Origin: Artemisia argyi
Lineage: Eukaryota > Streptophyta > Magnoliopsida > Asterales > Asteraceae
Assembly: GCA_030686995.1 (NCBI GenBank)
Contig: CM060704.1
Coordinates: 108,754,542 to 108,818,541 of the forward strand
Direction: 5' to 3'
Length of the DNA stretch: 64,000 nt
Part shown: one piece after another, positions 35,801-48,596 of the stretch
Layout: each line of letters opens with the position of its first letter
Numbering within the stretch: position 1 is the first letter of the stretch
The notes under the pieces: model-generated
The model's database searches: none
What the model was told of the DNA's origin: nothing
What the model saw: the letters and a program-made list of their open reading frames with translations, nothing else
Translations under genes and position numbers: made by a program

Positions 35801-36221
35801 GGATTGGGTTTTGGTTTTGGGCTTAGGATATGGAAAGGGTGGGCTTGGTCATTGGGTGGAAAGGGTTGTATTAAAAGGATGTGTTGTTGGGTTTAATAAA
35901 TAACTAAGGTCCATTTTGTTTGTAAGGAATTCAAGCCCAAGGACCAAATGTAAAAATGGCTGAAAATTTAGGGGGCTGTTATGCCAACTTCCCAAAGTTG
36001 TCAAAAGGATTTATTTTGCCAAGTTTGAATAACCCAAGGATCATAAATGTTATTTTCCCAATTTTAAACATCCAGAGGTATAATCTGTCAAGTTTGAAAC
36101 TTGAGGGGCCTATTTTGCCATTTTTGCAAACTTGAAATTCAAGCGTAAAATTTTTCATTCCTTGATTCCTGGGGGACCGTTGTTGACTTTTCTTCAAAAT
36201 AATTCTTCCAGGGACCATTTT
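32811..36221 (-). mobile_element. C: Tat-like gypsy 3' LTR, left part
   Basis: Same family as B: TGATCGG start, the shared phrase gtcgttaaatcccaacgagg (32912-32931), then gtaatacaacgaatctgtgat, ACGT-rich words, AATAAGC words, promoter and GGGACC repeats, in the same order. It is cut by H at 36222 and resumes at 46290; the full LTR is about 3.6 kb, shorter than B. The PPT beside its other end shows it is the 3' LTR of a minus-strand element whose interior lies to the right. 34200-35330 holds nothing specific beyond AT-rich LTR sequence. Confidence 0.85.
35379..35496 (-). promoter_or_regulatory. LTR C promoter: TATA box with E2F-like site
   Basis: Sense CTATAAAAGAG at 35377-35387 and, about 95 bases upstream, TTTTTGGCGCCGAAAG (plus strand, 35481-35496). 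The GGCGCC core is kept; one flank differs from the perfect palindrome of B. Confidence 0.5.
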
Positions 36222-39200
36222 TGTAACAACCCGCATTTTCGGGACATTTCTCCTATTCACTATTCATCAGTTACTATTCATCGATTACTATTCACCGGTC
36301 ACTATTCATCATTTTACTATTCATCATTTCGGAGTCAGTTTGTGATTCCGAGAAACGTTCAAAAATTTTACTATTCATGTGACACCATTCATTCCCGAAG
36401 GAAAATCACTATTCATGATCATCGTTCGTCATTTCGTAAACTGAGTTTACGAGTCTTCAAATTCGCGTAACCAGTTAGGTTTAGCTGCGAATTTATGCAT
36501 CATTCATTAATGACACTTCATATAGACTGGAATAGTTTACACATTATCATCATCACTTGAGAACCTACACGGATATGCATTAATTCTAGATACGTATGCT
36601 TAATTTGTAACTAACGATACCACTCAGTTTTACTACCAACGTATACCCAATACTCCCGACTATGGTCCTAACATATTTTTATACTCATTATAATAATATA
36701 AAAATTATATTATTATTTTACCCGACGTTTTCTAAACAATGGCTACATTTTTCGGTCGGAGCTTATTACTCCGTCGGTTTGCGTTATTTCAATTCAATAA
36801 TTATTCAACACCCGATTATCATCAGGAATATAATCTTACGACTTTTACAACTTCGTCGTATTTTATTTCACCACCTTAACATTTATTTCAAGATAACTCG
36901 GTACCCGATAACACCCAAAGTATACACAAATACACCAATACTTCCAACACTTAGACAAGAAAATTTATTAGCCACAAAACTTTCCTTGTTTTACTCCTTT
37001 GTGCCCCCCCCCCCCCCCCCTAGCCCCCCTATGTTGTATTAGAAAAATACTACAAATCTACAAAATCTAACCTTTTAAATATATGATGAGACAACTAATT
37101 AATATTGTGTGCTAGACCAAGACCCTTTGCCACCTTCTTTCCTTAATTTCGGCAATCACAAGGACCAAACCAAGAGATATTTTTGACCATTGACTATATC
37201 TAACTATATATATATTCCCATGAACTAGTTACTCATTGGTCATTACAAAAAAAAAAAAAGTTAATCACCTCCCACTCATATACACCATTCGATCCACCAT
37301 CAAGAACAAGGAAGAAACCATAAACTTTTCAAGATCAAGGTGTTTATCAAGTCATAGTACTAATCTAGTTAAGGTTTTGAAATATAAACCTCAAGATTAT
37401 TAAGTTTTCTTGCTCAAAAATCATCAAAACTTCAAGTAAGCTTCAAGAATACTTTTGATCTTTTCATACTTTTATTTACTTTATATTTTTATGTATTTTC
37501 AAAATATATTGGTAAAACATGCAAGTATGTAAGATCCATACCACTTATTACTCATTTTTTTTTTCCTTATAAATATAGATCTATAATTTTTACTAGTAAT
37601 CTCATGAGATCCACCAAGATTGATGATGTTTAGGAACCCATGACACCCTAAGAAGGTGTATGGTAGGATTGGGTATTTGTGAAGTTGATTTGAGATAGTT
37701 TGGTTAAGCCTTGAACAAGTTACAAACTAGAAAAGTTGATTTTTGCAAACTATATAAAGCTACTGTCCATTTTTGTAAAACGTGGGAAACTCAGGGTCTA
37801 GGGTGTAACTTTGGACCAAAGATTTAGAAAATACATTCCGAGACGAAACTATGGCCGAAAACGGGGATAAAATCCGAGTTACGACGAAAAAGATATGCTA
37901 TTTTCAAGATTAATGACGAAAACTATATTTTCTGAAAATATTGAATCTGTCCCGATTTTTCTAGCTAGGAAAACTGAGATTTAATGATATCTAGACTAGC
38001 CGAGACCTTGAGAAACCTAAAGTATACTTGATTACCTTCGCGGGGATATAAAGAACGTAGAAAACGAGCTTATAACGAAAAAGATACAAATGTTTGAAAT
38101 CCGACGATATATAAAATTTTCCATCAGCTTTTCTACTATTATTTTTGCCGCAAAACTGTCTTTGCAAGACATCAGTTTCTCGGCTGTTTTTCTTTATGAT
38201 CGGATCAGTTTGAGTCCGAGCCGTAGTTTTATGAAATCAAGATCTCCCAGCAAGCTTTTCAAATCAATTGGCCGTTTGAACATTGGACTCATAACGAATA
38301 AACTACGACCTCATCTATATACCTGATAAACTATATATATTTTGACAGCTTTTGCTATAATGAAATTTTCTAAGTGTCGAACATAATATTTTCAAATAAC
38401 AACAATAAGAGTCGATTCTCTCATCGATCAAGACCCGTATAGCCAAAAGTTAAATAACACGACTTCAAGATATTGTTACAAGGTTTTCAAAAACGCCGAG
38501 CTTGACCACTAACCCTTAACGTACAACATTTCACGACTTGTTTTGCGAGACCATTTTGGGAATATTTTCCAAGTAAGGAAAATGTTATTTTTGCGACGAA
38601 AACCTTATATTTGCCGATAGAACGCCAAACAAGGATCGTGGAGTACCATTTCAACATATTTACCTGAAAAGTGGTTATTAACTTAACGAGACGTCAAAAA
38701 TGTATTTTTCGACGATAAGCGTTATTTCCAAAACTAACGAGTGGTATCGATAACATACGTACTTGCATGTGTAGCATCATTTCATTTCTTACATTAGAAA
38801 CTATCATTCATATTAGGTTGTGATTAGAGATCGTGCCTCATTTCAGTGTATCCACTTTTGTCATCATAGCTATCGCACCAGGTGAGTTCATACCCCCTAC
38901 ATTTACCTGTTTTTATAACTGTTTTGGGGGAGAATACATGCTCGTTTTTGACTAAACTAAATGCTTGAATGCGCAATTGTTTACTTAAACACTACTGTTT
39001 CTTTGAAGGCTTGATTGTTTATTCAAATGCACCTATGTGTATATTGGTTGCATACTTGATTATTTTCTCACATACACAAATGCTTTATAAACATGCAACA
39101 CACTTTATGAACTTTTGCTTTTATGCAACACACTTTATGAACTTTTGCTTTTATGCAACACACTTTATGAACTATTGCTTTTATGCAACACACTTTATGA

Positions 39201-40016
39201 ACTATTGCTTTTATGCAAACACTTTTATGGACCACACTGAAACTTATGCTTTATTTACACTATTACGCGGATTAGCCTAAGCCCTGTTATGTCCCATTAT
39301 GCCCAAACTCATGAACCGTCAATTCCTGCTGGGAAGCGCGAATGTTATAAATAGATCTATTGGGGGTAACGCCCCCGTTCGGTTTGACCGGATAGGCAAA
39401 CGAACGTATACCATGTCGAAACACAAGTGGCTGGGATAAACACTTGCCGGGCCCTATATATGATTACATGCTCTTTGAGCATGCACACTGTTATAGCTTC
39501 GGTTGCATGAACTTAGCGCTAGCGTAATAGACTATTTTTCTATGTGGCATTGTATTCGTTGTAATGATCACATACTCTACTCATGGTCCACTCTTCAAAT
39601 TTTACTTTAAGGTAAACTTTATTTTTATGACATTGTGAGCCACACAATGGTCACAAAACTCTCTATTGAACACACAACACTATTGTTTTAATACAAACTT
39701 ATGAACTCACCAACCTCGTGTTGACACTCTTTAGCATGTATTTTCAGGTTTTAAGCAATGGCACGCTACTGGAGGTTTTGGCAGGGCATGGCATGGTCAT
39801 AGAGGACTCTGATATTCACTTGGGGACCGTTTTAAACTATTTTAAGGGCCTACTTCCGCACTACTATTAAAAATGTAAATTCAACATTTTTGATTAAGCT
39901 ATTTTATTCTAAATAATTCAAGTGAAAACCAGTTTTGAACCTGTGTTGTAATACCAATTGAGTTACATCCCAGCTACACGTATGCTTCCGCTGGACCTGA
40001 TCATGGGGGTGTGACA
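36222..40016 (+). repeat. 5' LTR of H
   Basis: 3,795 bp from TGTAACAACCCGC to GGGGGTGTGACA. Near its start (36246-36420) are about ten ACTATTCATC-like words. It includes a 17-base C run (37004-37020), a 30-bp tandem repeat (39091-39229), and AT-rich and ACGA-rich stretches. Small frames here, including a proline run from the C tract, are not genes. Confidence 0.92.
39091..39229 (+). repeat. 30-bp tandem repeat, four units, 5' LTR of H
   Basis: Four units of a 30-mer (ttatgcaacacactttatga plus a 10-base end, actttt/attgctt type), then a partial unit. The 3' LTR has five units. Confidence 0.92.
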
Positions 40017-40019
40017 GAT

Positions 40020-40031
40020 TGGTATCAGAGC
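40020..40031 (+). other. Primer-binding site of H
   Basis: TGGTATCAGAGC, three bases after the 5' LTR; initiator-methionine tRNA site, as in many chromovirus-type gypsy elements. Confidence 0.9.
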
Positions 40032-40784
40032 TTTGGCTATAGCGAACTAAGTGTTTTTAAAACCTAGACTATAGCTACTTTCACGAAAACATAACCCTAT
40101 GACCGTCACGTGCCTGCCTGCCAAGCTGAAGCCTCATTTGTGGTTAGTTGCTGACATAGGTGATGAGATTTGTATCTCATTATCTGATATATTATATGCA
40201 TTTATTATAGTTGATTACTATAATTTTCTTTCATATACGCATGTTCACGTATCATATATGTCACCACGTTATGTTGTTCCTTGCATAGTTTCATAAATTG
40301 ACCTCGAGTTTGGTCACTTGCTTTTGTCTTTCAGAACGTCTTGGTATTTGGGAAGGACATAGTCTTAGTATAACTGAGCTGAGTATTTCAAAATTCATGG
40401 AACCTCGGTGGAATATAGACTGGTTATCTATATTCAACCCGGGATAGTGAGATATAGGCTGACCACCTATGTCTGACTCAGAAATGAATTTTGCAATACT
40501 GAGAATGGTTATAATAAAATTCTGTCTGGATTGAATTCTCTACTCAATTTCCAAATGTTTCATTTACGTGTGTGTAAACACTCGTTGGTAGAACATCCAT
40601 ACTTTTCACCATCTCGTTAACCACCGATTGGAAGCACGCCAACTGGTCATTTCATCTCATGAACATTTACGTCTATGCACGATACACTTATATCACAGTA
40701 TTTTCTTTTATCACAATCTCATTTTGTCGTAGTTGTCACAATCTTATCCTTTCTCACCATCACTATCATTTCCTTTCCCCATCC

Positions 40785-40834
<50 letters not shown>

Positions 40835-42440
40835 AATTAGCTAACACTCTATAGACTCCGATGTCACTCATCCCTCACTACTCCCTATATTGATAAGTGG
40901 ATATTATCAAAGACCTCCCTAGGAAAGACTTTCCATACCATCTATAAGGAGGATCCCTCGGTACAATGAAACCATTCAAAACTCAACAGAAATCTTAGGA
41001 TACCACAAAACCATTCGAACCACTATCACTGGCCTGATTGCCACAATTCCACCATCTGGAAAGTATTGGCTTGATTGAATTACAAGATTAGTTTCGATGC
41101 GAATGCTCACTAAGCAACACTATAGAGATACATCCAACCTCCTAACCAAGACTATAGAACCTTCAATTGAACATGTCCTCACCAATAGACATTATCCAAA
41201 CATGTTAGACATCTATGCATTTGTGCAGACATACCTACCCGACTATTTTATCCTCTTAATACTTTTACTTTTAAATGGATTTTTCTCCAAACTATCATTA
41301 TACAAAACATATATCTTGTAAGAAATACTTTTCTGAGGCACTTATTTTGACAAGCAAATTCCTTTTGGTTAACCTTTCACAAAACTATTGAATGTTAGGA
41401 AATTTTAAACATCAATCTTTGATAAACCATACTATCCACTTTATGTTGAAAATAGTCCTATCTTGCATAACTACTAAAATTTTGAAACATCGAGAAAAAT
41501 GTTACTTGGAAAGCCGTTTGCTTAAATTTGTAAATTCATTTATTCAGTGAAGGTCTATGAACAAAACACACAATCTCAACACAAACTTTGAAAATCAATC
41601 GCTATATTACATCTCTTATACTTTTAGGAGTTTGTGATTTGATGACATATATGGAGACTAAGCATCGTAGGTGGAGAGAGACTCAATTCATGACATCCTG
41701 CGGAGGATCGCAACCTTATCCTAATCTATTATTTTCAACAACACCCTTTGACGGACTTAACCTTGTAAGTCTTTCAAAACAAGATTCATGATATCCATTT
41801 CAATTATTCCTAATAGAGGAATTTGATTCACCTCGAACTCCTAGCGATTTCATTAAGATTCCTTTGGAACCACACCACCTATTATCTTCAGACCAATGGT
41901 CGGAATTTGAGGTTGATTCAAACATAGGGAGATATGCCCAAATCGGGTGTGATTGACACTAGAAATGGTTGGATTAACCATTTGCCATAAATCAAATTCA
42001 GTTGCAACCTTAGTTACCACACGAGTGTAGAGACTACACCATTTGAAGCACTCTATGGCCGAAGTGCCAACATCCATTGACGGATTGAAATTTGGAAAAA
42101 CCCAACTCACTTGTCCCGTAAGCATTCATGAAATAACCAGGAATTTCCTACAAATCAAGAATCAGTTACAAATTCGATAGGTTGCAAACCATTAGAATTT
42201 CAAGTTCGTGGCAGGATTATGTTGAACGTTCTGCCTAGGAAAGGCATGATACCATTCAGAAAACTTCAGAAAGTCAAACCCGATACACACTGAACCATTT
42301 ACTATTTCTGACAGAGTAGGCCTAGTGGCCGTCAGACTTGAACCTTGTTAGAGCTCAATAGCTTACACGATAAGAATCATCATCTTTTCACCAATACCAC
42401 TCTAGAGACCAACACAAACTGAACTTCGGGACGAAGTTCC
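40032..42440 (+). pseudogene. Interior of H with decayed gypsy integrase
   Basis: No long ORF. At about 41860-42120 broken frames recall the gypsy integrase catalytic end and the following segment, including PFEALYGR at about 42029-42052, a hallmark of the plant gypsy integrase region, soon followed by a stop. The last stretch, aacttcgggacgaagttcc (42422-42440), matches the usual end of Tekay-type pol from memory. 40032-41850 has no recognisable domain. It contains a 44-bp AT microsatellite at 40787-40830. Confidence 0.7.
40787..40830. repeat. (AT)22 microsatellite
   Basis: Uninterrupted AT dinucleotide run in the interior of H. Confidence 0.97.
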
Positions 42441-42443
42441 TTT

Positions 42444-42457
42444 TAAGGGGGTGAGAC
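42444..42457 (+). other. Polypurine tract of H
   Basis: aagggggtgagac directly before the 3' LTR start. Confidence 0.8.
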
Positions 42458-45400
42458 TATAACAACCCGCATTTTCAGGACATTTCTCCTATTCACTATT
42501 CATCAGTTACTATTCATCGATTACTATTCACCGGTCACTATTCATCATTTTACTATTCATCATTTCGGAGTCAGTTTGTGATTCCGAGAAACATTCAAAA
42601 ATTTTACTATTCATGTGACACCATTCATTCCCGAAGGAAAATCACTATTCATGATCATCGTTCGTCATTTCGTAAACTGAGTTTACGAGTCTTCAAATTC
42701 GCGTAACCAGTTAGGTTTAGCTGCGAATTCATGCATCATTCATTAATGACACTTCATATAGACTGGAATAGTTTACACATTATCATCATCACTTGAGAAC
42801 CTACACGGATATGCATTAATTCTAGATACGTATGCTTAATTTGTAACTAACGATACCACTCAGTTTTACTACCAACTTATACCCAATACTCCCGACTATG
42901 GTCCTAACATATTTTTATACTCATTATAATAATATAAAAATTATATTATTATTTTACCCGACGTTTTCTAAACAATGGCTACATTTTTCGGTCGGAGCTT
43001 ATTACTCCGTCGGTTTGCGTTATTTCAATTCAATAATTATTCAACACCCGATTATCATCAGGAATATAATCTTACGACTTTTACAACTTCGTCGTATTTT
43101 ATTTCACCACCTTAACATTTATTTCAAGATAACTCGGTACCCGATAACACCCAAAGTATACACAAATACACCAATACTTCCAACACTTAGACAAGAAAAT
43201 TTATTAGCCACAAAACTTTCCTTGTTTTACTCCTTTGTGCCCCCCCCCCCCCTAGCCCCCCTATGTTGTATTAGAAAAACACTACAAATCTACAAAATCT
43301 AACCTTTTAAATATATGATGAGACAACTAATTAATATTGTGTGCTAGACCAAGACCCTTTGCCACCTTCTTTCCTTAATTTCGGCAATCACAAGGACCAA
43401 ACCAAGAGATATTTTTGACCATTGACTATATCTAACTATATATATATTCCCATGAACTAGTTACTCATTGGTCATTACAAAAAAAAAAAAAAAAAAAAAG
43501 TTAATCACCTCCCACTCATATACACCATTCGATCCACCATCAAGAACATGGAAGAAACCATAAACTTTTCAAGATCAAGGTGTTTATCAAGTCATAGTAC
43601 TAATCTAGTTAAGGTTTTGAAATATAAACCTCAAGATTATTAAGTTTTCTTGCTCAAAAATCATCAAAACTTCAAGTAAGCTTCAAGAATACTTTTGATC
43701 TTTTCATACTTTTATTTACTTTATATTTTTATGTATTTTCAAAATATATTGGTAAAACATGCAAGTATGTAAGATCCATACCACTTATTACTCATTTTTT
43801 TTCCTTATAAATATAGATCTATAATTTTTACTAGTAATCTCATGAGATCCACCAAGATTGATGATGTTTAGGAACCCATGACACCCTAAGAAGGTGTATG
43901 GTAGGATTGGGTATTTGTGAAGTTGATTTGAGATAGTTTGGTTAAGCCTTGAACAAGTTACAAACTAGAAAAGTTGATTTTTGCAAACTATATAAAGCTA
44001 CTGTCCATTTTTGTAAAACGTGGGAAACTCAGGGTCTAGGGTGTAACTTTGGACCAAAGATTTAGAAAATACATTCCGAGACGAAACTATGGCCGAAAAC
44101 GGGGATAAAATCCGAGTTACGACGAAAAAGATATGCTATTTTCAAGATTAATGACGAAAACTATATTTTCTGAAAATATTGAATCTGTCCCGATTTTTCT
44201 AGCTAGGAAAACTGAGATTTAATGATATCTAGACTAGCCGAGACCTTGAGAAACCTAAAGTATACTTGATTACCTTCGCGGGGATATAAAGAACGTAGAA
44301 AACGAGCTTATAACGAAAAAGATACAAATGTTTGAAATCCGACGATATATAAAATTTTCCATCAGCTTTTCTACTATTATTTTTGCCGCAAAACTGTCTT
44401 TGCAAGACATCACTTTCTCGGCTGTTTTTCTTTATGATCGGATCAGTTTGAGTCTGAGCCGTAGTTTTATGAAATCAAGATCTCCCAGCAAGCTTTTCAA
44501 ATCAATTGGCCGTTTGAACATTGGACTCGTAACGAATAAACTACGACCTCATCTATATACCTGATAAACTATATATATTTTGACAGCTTTTGCTATAATG
44601 AAATTTTCTAAGTGTCGAACATAATATTTTCAAATAACAACAATAAGAGTCGATTCTCTCATCGATCAAGACCCGTATAGCCAAAAGTTAAATAACACGA
44701 CTTCAAGATATTGTTACAAGGTTTTCAAAAACGCCGAGCTTGACCACTAACCCTTAACGTACAACATTTCACGACTTGTTTTGCGAGACCATTTTGGGAA
44801 TATTTTCCAAGTAAGGAAAATGTTATTTTTGCGACGAAAACCTTATATTTGCCGATAGAACGCCAAACAAGGATCGTGGAGTACCATTTCAACATATTTA
44901 CCTGAAAAGTGGTTATTAACTTAACGAGACGTCAAAAATGTATTTTTCGACGATAAGCGTTATTTCCAAAACTAACGAGTGGTATCGATAACATACGTAC
45001 TTGCATGTGTAGCATCATTTCATTTCTTACATTAGAAACTATCATTCATATTAGGTTGCGATTAGAGATCGTGCCTCATTTCAGTGTATCCACTTTTGTC
45101 ATCATAGCTATCGCACCAGGTGAGTTCATACCCCCTACATTTACCTGTTTTTATAACTGTTTTGGGGGAGAATACATGCTCGTTTTTGACTAAACTAAAT
45201 GCTTGAATGCGCAATTGTTTACTTAAACACTACTGTTTCTTTGAAGGCTTGATTGTTTATTCAAATGCACCTATGTGTATATTGGTTGCATACTTGATTA
45301 TTTTCTCACATACACAAATGCTTTATAAACATGCAACACACTTTATGAACTTTTGCTTTTATGCAACACACTTTATGAACTTTTGCTTTTATGCAACACA

Positions 45401-46284
45401 CTTTATGAACTATTGCTTTTATGCAACACACTTTATGAACTTTTGCTTTTATGCAACACACTTTATGAACTATTGCTTTTATGCAAACACTTTTATGGAC
45501 CACACTGAAACTTATGCTTTATTTACACTATTACGCGGATTAGCCTAAGCCCTGTTATGTCCCATTATGCCCAAACTCATGAACCGTCAATTCCTGCTGG
45601 GAAGCGCGAATGTTATAAATAGATCTATTGGGGGTAACGCCCCCGTTCGGTTTGACCGGATAGGCAAACGAACGTATACCATGTCGAAACACAAGTGGCT
45701 GGGATAAACACTTGCCGGGCCCTATATATGATTACATGCTCTTTGAGCATGCACACTGTTATAGCTTCGGTTGCATGAACTTAGCGCTAGCGTAATAGAC
45801 TATTTTTCTATGTGGCATTGTATTCGTTGTAATGATCACATACTCTACTCATGGTCCACTCTTCAAATTTTACTTTAAGGTAAACTTTATTTTTATGACA
45901 TTGTGAGCCACACAATGGTCACAAAACTCTCTATTGAACACACAACACTATTGTTTTAATACAAACTTATGAACTCACCAACCTCGTGTTGACACTCTTT
46001 AGCTTGTATTTTCAGGTTTTAAGCAATGGCACGCTACTGGAGGTTTTGGCAGGGCATGGCATGGTCATAGAGGACTCTGATATTCACTTGGGGACCGTTT
46101 TAAACTATTTTAAGGGCCTACTTCCGCACTACTATTAAAAATGTAAATTCAAAATTTTTGATTAAGCTATTTTATTCTAAATAATTCAAGTGAAAACCAG
46201 TTTTGAACCTGTGTTGTAATACCAATTGAGTTACATCCCAGCTACACGTATGCTTCCGCTGGACCTGATCATGGGGGTGTGACA
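42458..46284 (+). repeat. 3' LTR of H
   Basis: 3,827 bp. It begins TATAAC instead of TGTAAC, so the terminal TG is mutated to TA. It has a 13-base C run (43240-43252), a longer A run than the 5' LTR near 43480-43499, and five 30-bp units (45329-45478). Confidence 0.92.
45329..45497 (+). repeat. 30-bp tandem repeat, five units, 3' LTR of H
   Basis: Same unit as 39091-39229 with one extra copy; the fourth unit carries the 'cttttgctt' variant. Confidence 0.92.
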
Positions 46285-46289
46285 ATTTC

Positions 46290-46493
46290 TGACAATTCTT
46301 GAAAGTTTAGGGACTAATTCTGCCAATTATGCAAACTTTGCTCATTTTTCATCTGTTTTCAATCCTTTTGTACCTGAAACATATAAAAACACAATCCGAG
46401 GATATTTGCAGTATAATATAGTGTATCTGTATGTTTTTAACTGTTTTTGTAATTTAAATGGGACAGAAATGATGAGTATTTAGACACTCATCA
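46290..46493 (-). mobile_element. C: 3' LTR, right end
   Basis: Continues LTR C after H. It matches the right end of B: GGGACT repeat, tttttcatctgttttc, and the 24-base terminal hairpin ending CTCATCA at 46493. Confidence 0.87.
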
Positions 46494-46779
46494 ATCCCCC
46501 CACTAAACTATTGCTAGTCCCTAGCAATCCTAATCATATAAAGTAATGAAAGGATACCAATTTACCAAGATCAACCCGTTTTGGCTTTTATTAAATACAA
46601 TATACTTATACTTAGAACAGGAAAATATTCAACATGCTTGATTAACAAAAATGGCATTATGGAACGGGATTCACACAAACTGGGTGTCTCCAGGGAATAG
46701 TAAATATCATCCTCTTTTTATACTCCCAACTAAGTTAAAAACCCTTGTGCAAAATTTTTTGTAAAATGCTAACACTAGT
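46494..46779 (-). other. Start of the interior of C with its PPT
   Basis: On the minus strand TTTAGTGGGGGGAT sits next to the LTR at 46494-46507 and is the PPT, preceded by ggattgctagggactagcaa. This marks 46493 as the start of a 3' LTR in sense. The remaining 250 bases are non-coding and are cut by D. Confidence 0.75.
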
Positions 46780-47133
46780 TGTTAGGTCACCATTTAGTAA
46801 ACACAAGTATAATGATAAGAGAAATGAGGTGAGAATGAGAGTGGGATGATTATGAGAAATTTGAGAAAGTGAAATGCAAGAGTTTCCTTAATGTTTTCAA
46901 ATAACCAACCAAGTTTACAAATGCCTAAGACTAGTATTTATAGGAAAGGAGCTAGGGTAACATTCCTACTCCTTCCCTTTACATGAAACGTATGGGCTTG
47001 AGGCCCATGGACCTCATTCTTAAGCCTAGTAAACTTAATACAAAATGTAAATGGAAGTAAATAATAACTAAGCAACCTAGCATTATTACAAATGACCGAG
47101 ACTTCATAAAATAGTAAAACTATGGTTCCAACA
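46780..47133 (-). repeat. 3' LTR of D
   Basis: 354 bp, TG...CA bounded, the same size as A's LTR. A minus-strand TATA box (CCTATAAATACTAG) lies at about 46932-46945. The left edge TGTTAGGTCACC is set by size and TATA position relative to A, since the right end of D is not in the window. Confidence 0.8.
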
Positions 47134-47147
47134 ATCTCCCCCTAAGG
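47134..47147 (-). other. Polypurine tract of D
   Basis: Sense CCCTTAGGGGGAGAT directly before TGTTGG of the LTR; same core as A. Confidence 0.88.
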
Positions 47148-47989
47148 GTCGGTCATCATGGTTGCTTGACGTTTTCGTCTTAATCTTTGACTTTCATAGC
47201 TTTAGACGTCTTCAGAAATGATTAGAATAATGATGGATATACTTTGCTCTTTGTCTTTGTTCTTTGATGATGTTGTAGTGATTATGTTATGAAGTAATCT
47301 GCCGTTCGTCACTCCTGCGTCTGTGGTGGTTGTCCGCCATTCCAACATGCTCATACATCTTTTGAATTCTGACTTATACATGCACGTAGTCCCTTTCTTT
47401 CACTAAAGATCTTTGGTCTTTATACTTTGTAGATTCTTCTTTTTGGCGTAGAATCTTACTTTGAACTTTGTGTTGCTTTGATCTTTGAGGGAGCTTTTGA
47501 TGATTGCAAGATGCATGTATGAGCATGTGGAATCCGTCATCATGGAAGTGAGGTACCTGCGAGTAGACAGTTAGCAATAAATCACCGGTACTTACAGATA
47601 AGGAATTAGAGCTCATCAACAGCATAGTGTGAAGACTCCTTCTAATCCTTATCCAGGCCGTTCCCATATCAGATACTCCCGAAGGAGCTTACGAGACCTA
47701 CTAGGTAGCTCAATGACTGGGTGAGTCGCTGGGGATCACTCCACGACTGTAGACTGTAATGGAACCACCGCAAACACTAGGCGTAACCCTTGTGGGATTA
47801 CCGAAGTGACCTGCTGTCAGGGCTGTTTGATGTTGACCCTGGCAGGATTTCCGTTCAATCATTGAGAAATACTTACGTAATCCTCTCATAAACGTTCTTG
47901 GCAGATTGCTAAGATCTGCGAAGGACTCGATAGTTTACAACTGATGCCCATTGATGAAGAACACCAGTTGTAGAAGTACTAAGTGTTCC

Positions 47990-48490
47990 TAAGAGATCTT
48001 TGATGTATCTCAAGGCTCTAGACTCTATAAGTGCACGCCTAGGTTTCCTATGCGGAGACTGGGGAGGTGTCTCCTGCTTCAATATCAACCGTCTCTAAGA
48101 GATAGGTCGATAGGTTACGCGGGATCCCCGTGAGAATGAAACAAGCTCTTTTAAGAGAACTTGAGTGGTTAAGAAGGTTTAGTGCATTGCGTCACTGGGT
48201 CCATGACGGCTTAATCTTCAATACCGGTGTTGTCTTTTGCAACAACCAGTAGCATACGTATTGAACCCGGTGTCTGCCCTAAGGTTGAACATATGGAGGG
48301 CTATTTCTTTACACCCTTTACTTTACTTTTCTTTTTAATTCTTCAACTCCTTCTTTCCCTTTCATTCATTTCTCCTTTTTTCGTATCATACCTAAGGACT
48401 TCTAATTCTAACTATGGGAGATGTCCTTGGGTAGATCCCTCCGGCTCTGGCGGATCATAGGACGGATATTCCTATCTTAATCACCTTATA
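47990..48490 (-). other. Non-coding block conserved with A
   Basis: Counterpart of 9215-9790. Hairpin GGAGAC/GTCTCC with loop TGGGGAGGT is at 48054-48074, CTCTTTTAAGAG at 48146-48157, and the GTCA...TGAC pair near 48193-48208. The phrases ccgtgagaatgaaacaagct and ctaaggttgaacatatggag are nearly unchanged. Confidence 0.6.
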
Positions 48491-48596
48491 ACTCCGACAG
48501 TAGCCAAGAAACCTTTGATTGAAAATCTCTCAAAGTGTTTGTGATAATCAAATATTTTGGTTAACACTTTGAGAGTTTTGCGTACACTTTTGAAGG

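Larger units (their letters stand above)
36222..46284 (+). mobile_element. Element H: young gypsy element with giant LTRs and degraded interior
   Basis: 5' LTR 36222-40016 and 3' LTR 42458-46284 enclose only 2.4 kb. They have a PBS, a PPT and a near-perfect target duplication (ATTTT 36217-36221, ATTTC 46285-46289). The LTRs differ by only about 15 substitutions by eye over 3.8 kb, plus length changes in C, A, T and 30-bp repeats, so insertion is recent. The interior has no intact ORF, only a decayed integrase. H must have moved using enzymes from another element, like a LARD (large retrotransposon derivative). It sits in the LTR of C. Confidence 0.93.

Noticed and set aside
36662..37042. 126-codon frame ending in a proline run
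   Set aside because: The proline run comes from a C homopolymer whose length differs between the two LTRs of H; the frame changes in the other copy.
38090..38326. 78-codon frame also present at 44328-44564
   Set aside because: Present in both only because the LTRs are duplicates; differences are not biased to silent sites and there is no known domain.
39091..39229. Regular 30-bp repeats that look like a CRISPR array
   Set aside because: Units are directly adjacent without unique spacers, lie in a plant LTR and recur in the other LTR; this is an ordinary tandem repeat.
40099..40296. Gag start of H just after the PBS
   Set aside because: The 65-codon frame has no Gag motif and is followed by stops in all frames; H's interior looks non-coding here.
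45306..45503. Cys/Lys repeat protein frame (VCCIKAKVHK units)
   Set aside because: It is the antisense reading of the 30-bp LTR repeat; no start context or conservation beyond the DNA repeat.
47374..47667. 97-codon minus-strand frame in D's tail, a possible extra small protein
   Set aside because: Not conserved in A's tail and overlaps no recognisable domain.
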